NCBI RefSeq assembly: GCF_002954705.1
Contig: NZ_MSCO01000001.1
Location: 2,216,865-2,280,864 of the forward strand
DNA from: Aliivibrio sifiae
GTDB lineage: Bacteria > Pseudomonadota > Gammaproteobacteria > Enterobacterales > Vibrionaceae
DNA length: 64,000 nucleotides
Direction: 5' to 3'
The notes below the pieces were generated by a model, which did not search any database, was not told where the DNA came from, and worked only from the letters and a program-made list of their open reading frames with translations. The translations under genes and the position numbers were made by a program. Positions 20,206-27,141 of the stretch are shown here, piece by piece (within the stretch, counting starts at the first letter, position 1; every line of letters begins with the position of its first letter).

Positions 20206-20237
20206 CCAATATTGAACTCATGATATTGGTTTTTTTG
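20206..20237 (+). terminator. Terminator of recN
   Basis: CCAATAT at 20206-20212 pairs with ATATTGG at 20223-20229, followed by a T run. Confidence 0.85.
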
Positions 20238-20385
20238 TCTCCATTTCCCTTTAAAACCCACCATAGAATGCAACTAGATTCAAAATTTAGTGTCAAAACA
20301 CACCAGAACACGCTTAACCTTTTTACTTATTAGGTCAGCTTGTTTATCATCTAATCATTATTTTAAAGGCTAAGCTGTACGAACT

Positions 20386-20742
20386 ATGCAATTCAAAAAA
20401 TGGATCATTGCTCTACCCCTTGCTGTTGGGCTTCTGGGTGGTTGCTCGCTATTAGAACCATTGGTGTATCGAATCGATATTGCCCAAGGTAACTACGTCG
20501 AACAGGAAGCCGTCGATAAACTGCGATTTGGAATGACAAAACAGCAGGTACAGTTTGTTATGGGTTCTCCAATGCTTGTTGAATCAGGCTACCCAAATAC
20601 TTGGTACTATATTTATCTATTTACTCATGGTCATGAAGATTCAGTTCAAAAAGATCTTATTGTTCATTTTGATGACAATGGAAATTTAACCAGTCTCGAC
20701 GGTGTATTTCCTATGAGTGATAATTTCTACGAAAAGATTTAA
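20386..20742 (+). CDS. bamE: Outer membrane assembly lipoprotein BamE (SmpA/OmlA)
   Basis: BamE is a lipoprotein of the BAM complex that inserts beta-barrel proteins in the outer membrane. The 118-residue protein has a lipoprotein signal with lipobox LLGGC (Cys20), and the family core [35 protein letters not shown] and WYYIY. It is monocistronic between recN and ratA-rnfH, the usual order in Vibrionaceae. Confidence 0.95.
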   Translation: MQFKKWIIALPLAVGLLGGCSLLEPLVYRIDIAQGNYVEQEAVDKLRFGMTKQQVQFVMGSPMLVESGYPNTWYYIYLFTHGHEDSVQKDLIVHFDDNGNLTSLDGVFPMSDNFYEKI

Positions 20743-20772
20743 TTTTCTTTTTAAAGATTCGTGTAAAATACA

Positions 20773-20808
20773 AAAAACCGGAGTACCTAAACGAACTCCG
20801 GTTTTTTT
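20773..20808. terminator. Bidirectional terminator between bamE and rnfH
   Basis: AAAAACCGGAGT (20773-20784) pairs with ACTCCGGTTTTT (20795-20806), with T runs on both strands between convergent genes. Confidence 0.92.
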
Positions 20809-20832
20809 ATTCACTTTAAAAAGCCATTTAAA

Positions 20833-21144
20833 CTATTTCTTTCTTGCTTCTTTTTTCGCTTGCTCTGCTCGTTTTCGACGAATTTCTTTTGGATCAGCCA
20901 ATAAAGGACGATAAATTTCAATACGATCTTTATCTCTAATCGTCGCATCCAGTTTTATATTTCGACTGAACACTCCTACCTTATTCACTTTGAGGTCAAT
21001 ATCAGAATAACGCTCTAATACACCAGATTGCCTAATGATCTCTTCTACGGTTTGTTCCGCTTTTACAGCAAGCTTAAAAACCACTTGCTCAGTTGGTAGT
21101 GCGTACACTACTTCCACGTGAATCATCTCATTAATTACTGACAT
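20833..21144 (-). CDS. rnfH: RnfH family ubiquitin-like protein (PasI/YfjF)
   Basis: This 103-residue protein belongs to the RnfH/UPF0125 family with a beta-grasp fold; the E. coli relative is PasI. Landmarks are VEVVYALPTEQVV, ISIF-like GVFSRNIKLDATIRDKDR and the typical IEIYRPLLADPKEIRRKRAEQ ending, after which the tail is basic. It overlaps the ratA stop by 14 nt when started at 21144; the ATG at 21126 (MIHVEVVYALP) is a plausible alternative. The ratA-rnfH pair is conserved next to bamE and smpB. Confidence 0.92.
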   Translation of the reverse strand: MSVINEMIHVEVVYALPTEQVVFKLAVKAEQTVEEIIRQSGVLERYSDIDLKVNKVGVFSRNIKLDATIRDKDRIEIYRPLLADPKEIRRKRAEQAKKEARKK

Positions 21145-21568
21145 AAACCTGCTTCGCTCTTTCAGTAAATGAATTCACCATATTATTGGTTAGTTCTTGA
21201 AATACTTTACCAAACGCCATTGCTACTAAAGCATTAGAAAATTCAAACTCAAGCTTCAATTCTACTTTACACGCCGTTTCATCCAACGCAATAAAGTGCC
21301 AACCACCAGTAAGAGATTTGAAAGGGCCATCGACTAAATTCATACCAATAACTTGAGAATCAACCAGCGTATTCTTTGTCGTAAATGTTTTCTTTATCCC
21401 AGCTTTAGCTACATCAACAGATGCAACCATTGCCCCTTCTGTTTGCTCGATAATCTTTGAGCCAGAGCACCCTGGTAAAAATCGAGGGTATGAAGCAACA
21501 TCATTGACTAAATCGTACATCTGCTTTGCGCTAAACGGCACTAATGCAGATCGGCTAACCTGTGGCAT
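21131..21568 (-). CDS. ratA: RatA/PasT family START-like protein
   Basis: RatA (YfjG/PasT) is a START-fold protein, described in E. coli as blocking ribosome subunit association and elsewhere as a coenzyme Q-binding Coq10 relative. The 145-residue sequence has family landmarks ALVPFSAKQMYDLVNDVASYPRFLPGC near residues 7-33, the FTTKN segment, and LEFEFSNALVAMAFGKVF. It overlaps rnfH on the same strand and is divergent from smpB. Confidence 0.93.
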   Translation of the reverse strand: MPQVSRSALVPFSAKQMYDLVNDVASYPRFLPGCSGSKIIEQTEGAMVASVDVAKAGIKKTFTTKNTLVDSQVIGMNLVDGPFKSLTGGWHFIALDETACKVELKLEFEFSNALVAMAFGKVFQELTNNMVNSFTERAKQVYVSN

Positions 21569-21669
21569 AAATTATCCTTTACATTATAGAGGTAAGCATC
21601 ATACCATCTTGATGTTAAGAGCCAAACTACTTCCCCAACTCTCAATTAATAACGTATAATGTGGGCATT

Positions 21670-22155
21670 ATGGCAAAGAAAAAATCTAAAGATAAAGCGG
21701 GCAGTAATACCATTGCTATGAACAAGCAAGCTCGCCACGAATATTTCATTGAAGATGAAATCGAAGCTGGGGTTGAACTCCAAGGCTGGGAAGTTAAATC
21801 TCTTCGTTCTGGTAAAGTTAATATCGCGGAAAGCTATGTTTACGTTCGCGATGGCGAAATTTTCATTAGTGGTATGAACATCACACCACTACAAGCTGCA
21901 TCGACTCATGTTGTAGCGAATCCAACTCGTATTCGTAAATTACTAATGAGCCGTAAAGAAATTGATAATCTCATCGGTCGTGTAAACCGTGAGGGTATGA
22001 CGCTTGTTGCTACAACAATGTACTGGGTTCGCTCTTGGGCGAAAATAAAAGTTGGCGTAGCAAAAGGTAAAAAACTGCACGATAAACGTACAGATTCAAA
22101 AGAAAAAGACTGGAACAGAGATAAAGCACGAATTATGAAGAGTAGTTTGCGTTAA
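21670..22155 (+). CDS. smpB: SsrA-binding protein SmpB
   Basis: SmpB binds tmRNA and brings it to stalled ribosomes for trans-translation. The 161-residue protein shows [25 protein letters not shown]-type core in its first third, then [13 protein letters not shown] and the basic C-terminal tail [15 protein letters not shown] start it at the ATG at 21670; an in-frame GTG at 21661 adds three residues and is less likely. Its partner RNA gene ssrA lies 71 nt downstream. Confidence 0.97.
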   Translation: MAKKKSKDKAGSNTIAMNKQARHEYFIEDEIEAGVELQGWEVKSLRSGKVNIAESYVYVRDGEIFISGMNITPLQAASTHVVANPTRIRKLLMSRKEIDNLIGRVNREGMTLVATTMYWVRSWAKIKVGVAKGKKLHDKRTDSKEKDWNRDKARIMKSSLR

Positions 22156-22226
22156 TTTCAACCAGTTAGATGGATTCTAGCTAGACAGACGCTGTTTTTC
22201 TGTTAGTATCATCTGGTAACAACTTT

Positions 22227-22593
22227 GGGGCTGATTCAGGATTCGACGGGAATTTTGAAACCCGAGGAGCATGTCGTGGGGCGGTTGGCCACGTAAAAAG
22301 CCGCAAAAAAATAGTCGCAAACGACGAAAACTACGCACTAGCAGCTTAATAACCTGCTCAGAGCTCTCCTGCCCTAGCTTCCGTTTGTAAGACGGGGAAT
22401 AACAGGGGATCAAACCCAAACGAACTAGAATGGATTCTCCCACCTGAGAGATGAAGTTCGAATTATAATTCAGGTTAGCCATAAGATAGCGTGTCGGTTC
22501 GCAGTTTTACGGTGAAATTAAAGATCGACTAAACATGTAGCGCCAACGGTGAACGGTTCTCGGACGGGGGTTCAAATCCCCCCAGCTCCACCA
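22227..22593 (+). ncRNA. ssrA: Transfer-messenger RNA (tmRNA)
   Basis: The RNA starts GGGGCTG and ends CAGCTCCACCA, so the tRNA-like acceptor stem closes (GGGGCTG with CAGCTCC), with a T-arm GGTTCAAATCC near 22569. The tag frame starts at GCA 22317 and reads ANDENYALAA followed by TAATAA, the Vibrionaceae-type degradation tag. It lies next to smpB. Its 3' end is the attachment site of the island that starts here, and the terminator now found after it (22605-22630) is on the island side. Confidence 0.98.
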
Positions 22594-22595
22594 AA
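22580..22595. repeat. Left attachment site (attL) of the island
   Basis: CCCCAGCTCCACCAAA overlaps the 3' end of ssrA. A copy lacking only one T, CCCCAGCCCACCAAA, occurs at 45908-45922. The pair brackets an integrase-carrying region with different gene content, so they are the att cores. Confidence 0.85.
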
Positions 22596-22604
22596 TACAC
22601 ATTT

Positions 22605-22630
22605 AAAGACGTCCTAGGGCGTCTTTTTTT
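22605..22630 (+). terminator. Terminator after ssrA supplied by the island
   Basis: AAAGACG pairs with CGTCTTT around CCTAGGG-type loop sequence, followed by T7. It replaces the terminator that now lies past attR. Confidence 0.88.
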
Positions 22631-22715
22631 GTATCTAAACAAACAGAAAATCAATAACTTACGTTGTATTACATCATTTTAGCGTCCAATAACATCCAGT
22701 TACTTCCATCATTTC

Positions 22716-22766
22716 ATGTATTCCTTTATGTATTCCAAGTCTATAATAGAGATCTGTGGAATACAT
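22716..22766. repeat. Left integrase arm-type repeats (ATGTATTCC)
   Basis: ATGTATTCC occurs at 22716-22724 and 22728-22736, a 12-bp step, and once inverted at 22758-22766 just before int. The same pair with the same 12-bp step is found at the other island end (45824-45844). This is the arrangement expected of arm-type sites for the integrase N-terminal domain. Confidence 0.75.
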
Positions 22767-22782
22767 AATTGAGGGATTGACC

Positions 22783-24024
22783 ATGGCATTAAAGACAACT
22801 CGCTTAAATAATAAACAAATTGATAATGCAAAAGAACGAGAGAAAGATTATGTCCTCTCTGATGGTGAAGGTCTTCAATTACGAATTCGTACTAACGGTT
22901 CTAAACTATGGAACTTCAACTACATTCATCCTCAAACTAAAAAACGATTGAATATGGGGCTAGGTTCTTACCCTTCACTTAGTCTTGCGAATGCCAGAAA
23001 GCTAACAGTGTCAGCAAGAGAGTTAGTTGCTCAAGGGATAGATCCTAAAGAACATCGTGATGAGAAAAAACACCAAGATCAGATAATCCATGAACATACT
23101 TTTTTCAATGTTGCTACTGAATGGTTTGAGCGTAAAAAAGATGACATCACTGTAGATTATGCTCAAGACGTATGGAGATCTTTAGAGCTACACATATTCC
23201 CTATACTTAAAAGTACACCTGTATCTCAAATTACAGCACCAATGATTATTGAATTACTTCGACCAATTGAAGCGAAAGGAAGTTTAGAAACAGTTAAACG
23301 ACTGACTCAACGACTAAATGAGATCATGACCTATTCAGTAAACTGTGGGCTTATTCATGCTAACCCTCTTGCTGGGATTAAAGCTGCTTTTAAGAAACCC
23401 AAAAAAGAAAACATGGCAGCTCTTAAGCCTGATGAGTTACCAGAACTTATGATAGCCATTGCTAATGCTTCAATTAAGCGTACTACTCGTTGTTTAATTG
23501 AATGGCAACTTCATACTATGACTCGACCATCAGAAGCGGCTGGAACACGTTGGGAAGAAATAGATTTAGAGAAAGGAATTTGGACAATTCCACCAGAGAG
23601 AATGAAAAAGCGTAGAGAACATCGTATACCTTTAACTGCTCAAGCTCTTTCTTTACTTGAAGTAATGAAGCCTATTAGTGCTCATAGAGAGTTTGTATTC
23701 CCTTCAGATAGAGCACCATTAAAATCATCAAATAGCCAAACTGCTAATATGGCATTAAAACGCATGGGATTTACTGGTAGATTAGTAAGTCATGGATTAC
23801 GCTCAGTAGCCAGTACTACATTAAATGAACAAGGCTTTGAATCAGACCTAATTGAAGCAGCTCTTGCTCACGTAGATGACAGTCAAGTACGTGCGGCTTA
23901 TAACCGTACTGATTATCTTGAGCGAAGAATACCGATGATGAAGTGGTGGAGTGGACATATTGAGGAAGCAGCGCTAGGTAGCCTCTCTATATCTGGGAGA
24001 AAAAATTTTAAAATTATAGCCTAA
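22783..24024 (+). CDS. int: P4-type tyrosine recombinase (integrase)
   Basis: The integrase catalyses excision and insertion of the island at ssrA. The 413-residue protein has an N-terminal arm-binding DUF4102 domain (ALKTTRLNNKQIDNAK, then LSDGEGLQLRIRTNGSKLW), a SAM-like core-binding domain and a catalytic domain with TMTRPSEAAG (Arg), VSHGLRS (His-x-x-Arg), ALAHVDD (His) and the nucleophile Tyr in VRAAYNRTDY. I start it at 22783, with GAGGG 8 nt upstream, not at 22756. It is the first gene after attL, as usual for P4-type islands. Confidence 0.95.
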   Translation: MALKTTRLNNKQIDNAKEREKDYVLSDGEGLQLRIRTNGSKLWNFNYIHPQTKKRLNMGLGSYPSLSLANARKLTVSARELVAQGIDPKEHRDEKKHQDQIIHEHTFFNVATEWFERKKDDITVDYAQDVWRSLELHIFPILKSTPVSQITAPMIIELLRPIEAKGSLETVKRLTQRLNEIMTYSVNCGLIHANPLAGIKAAFKKPKKENMAALKPDELPELMIAIANASIKRTTRCLIEWQLHTMTRPSEAAGTRWEEIDLEKGIWTIPPERMKKRREHRIPLTAQALSLLEVMKPISAHREFVFPSDRAPLKSSNSQTANMALKRMGFTGRLVSHGLRSVASTTLNEQGFESDLIEAALAHVDDSQVRAAYNRTDYLERRIPMMKWWSGHIEEAALGSLSISGRKNFKIIA

Positions 24025-24030
24025 AATAGA

Positions 24031-24060
24031 TAAGATAAAGCTCGCTTGAGCTTTATCTTA
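24031..24060. terminator. Bidirectional terminator after int
   Basis: TAAGATAAAGCTC (24031-24043) pairs perfectly with 24048-24060 over 13 bp, between int and the convergent gene at 24069. Confidence 0.82.
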
Positions 24061-24068
24061 TTAAAAAT

Positions 24069-24809
24069 TTATTCAATAACTCGGCAAACACATGTTATTT
24101 CTTTAGGATTATTTTTCCAAATATGATCGAACCCACTAGAGATCATAAGCTCAACAGTTCCTTCCGGAGACTCAATTTTGAGATACCTATCATGGCTTCC
24201 TTTATATAACTCACATTGTTCAACAGTCCAATCATTATAAATTCCAGAAACAAATGTTTGAGTTATTTTTGAACTGTTTTTTTCACCTATGATATTCTCT
24301 GGTGTTTCAACATATTTAATTTTCAACTTATGCCTAGGCAAAATCATAGTAAACAATCGTTGTGTATTATCCCAGTTATTTGCAAAATAATTATCACAAA
24401 TAGTTACTGTATTTGCTGTAGAACATAGCATTTGTAAATAACCAATTAAATTTGTACGGTCATCAGTTGCTAATAAGTTTATAATTAATTCATTTTTTAT
24501 CATTCCTGTTTTAAAATTAACATAAGGAAGACTTGGATTAGATTCTTCCGTTAATATAATTTTCAGAATAGTTTTAGATGCTAATCTTTCTAGATCATCG
24601 TCTTTATCTGATAAATTAGCTAATTGTGACAATACTCGTTGATAGTCTACAACATTCAAACCTAATGTTTTGGCTTCTACCCATTGTTTTTTGTTTGTTT
24701 TATAGGGCAAAGATATCCGTTTCATTAATCTTTTATATTTCTTAGGATTAGACGCTGGCATTTCATATAAAATAAGCAATGATGACGTAAGTACCATTCT
24801 TCCTGACAT
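24069..24809 (-). CDS. Island protein with PLD/MIT_C-like C-terminus, third gene of a DUF262-AAA cassette
   Basis: The 246-residue protein has no certain family. The C-terminal half (about 125-246) contains TVTICDNYFANNW and then GSHDRYLKIE (His206-Asp-Arg) followed by VELMISSGFDHIW. This HDR pattern recalls the phospholipase D-like MIT C-terminal domain and related bacterial effector domains; that match is from memory and weak. The N-terminal half is helical. It starts 2 nt after the ATPase gene's stop with GAGG upstream, so the two are cotranscribed and probably act together. It is the last gene of the run hsdM-hsdS-hsdR-DUF262-AAA-this gene. Confidence 0.7.
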   Translation of the reverse strand: MSGRMVLTSSLLILYEMPASNPKKYKRLMKRISLPYKTNKKQWVEAKTLGLNVVDYQRVLSQLANLSDKDDDLERLASKTILKIILTEESNPSLPYVNFKTGMIKNELIINLLATDDRTNLIGYLQMLCSTANTVTICDNYFANNWDNTQRLFTMILPRHKLKIKYVETPENIIGEKNSSKITQTFVSGIYNDWTVEQCELYKGSHDRYLKIESPEGTVELMISSGFDHIWKNNPKEITCVCRVIE

Positions 24810-24811
24810 AG

Positions 24812-25954
24812 TTACCTCATTTCCATCAGTTCAGATAACGTTGCATCGAAGAAACCTTCTGGAAAGCTTACAATTTTATTATTTTCGTTATTAAAATCAC
24901 CGTTTTCATCAATCATTAACGTTTGAAATTTTTCTCTTAAATTACTTTTATAATGGATTACAACTTCCCCGTCCGATATACAGTCATCATAGACTTGATA
25001 AGCAATTTTATTTATTAAATGCTCACTATGTGTTTCGACAATAAGCTGAATACCATTCTTTGCAATAAAACTAAAGAATATACCTAATTGAGCTTGAGCC
25101 TTTGGATGTAAATGTATTTCAGGGTTTTCAATAATAATTAAGTCATCTTTTTTTGCAGTTAAGCAAAGAATTATAATTTTAGCAACATAACTCATTCCTG
25201 CACCTAAATTTGATGCCGTAATGCCTTCTAATCCATCAGTATCAAATGTAACTTTTACTTGCGACGAATTTATTCTCTCTGTTTTTAATTCTGATACAGT
25301 ATTTGTTATTTTACTTAACCATTTACCAACCTGATAACTAATTGTTTTAGAACCATTCGTTTCCGTAAAATAAACTAATTCATCAACAAGTGATCTAACT
25401 TTTATTTCATCAAAATACCCAAATAAATATTCAGCATTAGGTCCAACTTTCATACTACTAACAGGAGCTATATCTTGGGGGCCAATACGGTTAGCACTCA
25501 AATAAAATAATTCATTTACTTTATTTTCTTCTTGTTTTTCATAAAGATAACATTCTGGAGGTGTTGACATATCAAAGTCACCACTTGCGATTCTATGTAA
25601 CATTTTTTCTGTCGGAGTAACTTTCCCTCTAAATCTAAAAATACCTTTATCTTCTTCTGATACAGACAAACCTAACTCTTTAATATTTTCATTATTACTT
25701 ATAGGTAATGTTATATTAATATTATCTGTATTATTAAAACGGTTTCTAACCTCTCTAACATTTGAGTACGATCTTGTCACATCTTCCAACGAATATCTAT
25801 TCGGCATTATAGAAAATCGAAATAATAATAATAATGCTTGAATCACCGTTGACTTACCAGAAGAGTTAACTCCCGTTAATATTGTTAATGAGCATATTTT
25901 TAGACTCTCTTTTTCTATACTTTTAAAACCGTCAATATCAATTACTTTCAACAT
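24812..25954 (-). CDS. AAA-type ATPase, OLD/DUF3696-like
   Basis: The 380-residue protein has Walker A GVNSSGKST at residues 28-36, a signature-like ASNLGAGMSY, Walker B LIIIENPEIHLHP and the D-loop/H segment IVETHSEHLINKI. The last residues, EGFFDATLSELMEM, match the tail of DUF3696 ATPases. Such OLD/RecF-like ATPases power many anti-phage systems (Septu, Gabija, PARIS, Rlo proteins). The start has AAGG 7 nt upstream and overlaps the DUF262 gene by 7 nt. No TOPRIM nuclease domain is visible, so any effector activity would lie in a partner. Confidence 0.85.
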   Translation of the reverse strand: MLKVIDIDGFKSIEKESLKICSLTILTGVNSSGKSTVIQALLLLFRFSIMPNRYSLEDVTRSYSNVREVRNRFNNTDNINITLPISNNENIKELGLSVSEEDKGIFRFRGKVTPTEKMLHRIASGDFDMSTPPECYLYEKQEENKVNELFYLSANRIGPQDIAPVSSMKVGPNAEYLFGYFDEIKVRSLVDELVYFTETNGSKTISYQVGKWLSKITNTVSELKTERINSSQVKVTFDTDGLEGITASNLGAGMSYVAKIIILCLTAKKDDLIIIENPEIHLHPKAQAQLGIFFSFIAKNGIQLIVETHSEHLINKIAYQVYDDCISDGEVVIHYKSNLREKFQTLMIDENGDFNNENNKIVSFPEGFFDATLSELMEMR

Positions 25955-27063
25955 AAATCAACCTTTTTAGCTATTTCAAATGCAATATGAAAACGTAAAT
26001 CTACTGAATTTTTTGAATCTATACTTCCAGTAAATATATTTTCACCATCAATCCGTTCTTTATAATCATTGGTGATTTTAATTGCACAATCAAAATCAAT
26101 ATTTAATTTATTTATTATAGAAAATGCAAAGGTCAGCATTTCAAAAAGCCCCATATTTACAGGTCTAAGATTACCCGTATTTTTAGGGTTAAATCTAAAT
26201 GCATTCCCCTCAAATATTTCATATATGCACTTCATTGAAGATATAAATATACCTTTAATCTCTTCTAACAAATCATCTGAAGCCTTACTATTAATAAAGC
26301 GCATGATCAATGCTAAGAAAGCATCTATATCTGAGTGATATTCGATATCATTTAATTTACCCATCTTCAAAAGATAAAAACCAATAAACCTCAGCACCAA
26401 ATAGCGGTCTTTCATTCTTATAGGGTTGACTCCACCACCCGTTGCTAATTTAAATTCTTTTGTGTTCACTAAGTATTCTAATAACCCCGTAACCTTACCT
26501 TGATATAAAGCATGCCTTAGCTCCTGCTTATTTCGTTGATGGCCACCTCTATTTATTCTCTCAAATATAATAAACTTAACAATTTCAGGTGTAGGCGGTT
26601 GAATAATATATACATTTAAAATGTAATCTTCGAATTTTGCTTGCAGATGTCTAGGCATATCATTAAATGTCATACCATTTAATTCAGGAAATAACGTTAA
26701 ACCTTTTAGAGTCATAGAACCCGAATAATATCTTTCAATAGCTGTAATACGATTTAGCCCATCAATAACTTGTCGTTGACCCTCTTCATTTTCAAATAAA
26801 TATATTATTGGTATAGGAATACTAAGTACAATTGATTCAATAAATTCAGAGCAATCATTATCACTCCAAATAAAAAAACCCTGAAAATCAGGTTGTGATA
26901 TGATTCTTTTTCTCTGTATCTTATGTATCAAATCAAAGATAGGCATTGACTCTTTGGATGTTCGTATCTGCGTGTCCATATTTACATGGTTAGGCATATC
27001 AGTAAGCTCAAGTGTATCTTGCCCCTCAAACTCAATGCTCTTTTTATCTAAATTATCAGTCAT
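25948..27063 (-). CDS. DUF262 (GmrSD N-terminal-like) domain protein
   Basis: The 371-residue protein has the DUF262 core: SQPDFQGFFIWSDNDCSEFIESI, PIPIIYLFENEEG and VIDGLNRITAIERYYSG, where the common DGQQR is DGLNR, then LNVYII and FERINRGG. DUF262 has a ParB/sulfiredoxin-like nucleotide-using fold and forms the N-terminal part of the GmrSD type IV restriction enzyme. No C-terminal DUF1524 HNH domain is visible, so this is an N-domain-only form. It sits between hsdR and the AAA ATPase on one strand, with a 78-nt gap to hsdR. Confidence 0.85.
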   Translation of the reverse strand: MTDNLDKKSIEFEGQDTLELTDMPNHVNMDTQIRTSKESMPIFDLIHKIQRKRIISQPDFQGFFIWSDNDCSEFIESIVLSIPIPIIYLFENEEGQRQVIDGLNRITAIERYYSGSMTLKGLTLFPELNGMTFNDMPRHLQAKFEDYILNVYIIQPPTPEIVKFIIFERINRGGHQRNKQELRHALYQGKVTGLLEYLVNTKEFKLATGGGVNPIRMKDRYLVLRFIGFYLLKMGKLNDIEYHSDIDAFLALIMRFINSKASDDLLEEIKGIFISSMKCIYEIFEGNAFRFNPKNTGNLRPVNMGLFEMLTFAFSIINKLNIDFDCAIKITNDYKERIDGENIFTGSIDSKNSVDLRFHIAFEIAKKVDLC

Positions 27064-27141
27064 ACACTATCTTCAATCATTTATTTATATTAAGTTTATC
27101 AGATTTTTAAACTTAGCAAGTAGTAACAAATTTCATAGTTC

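Noticed and set aside
22177-22482. 101-codon minus-strand frame over ssrA
   Set aside because: The region is tmRNA with a closed acceptor stem and the tag frame; the antisense frame is incidental.
24069-27063. Assignment of the DUF262/AAA cassette to GmrSD, Septu or PARIS
   Set aside because: DUF1524, the HNH nuclease PtuB and the TOPRIM AriB that define those systems are not visible here.
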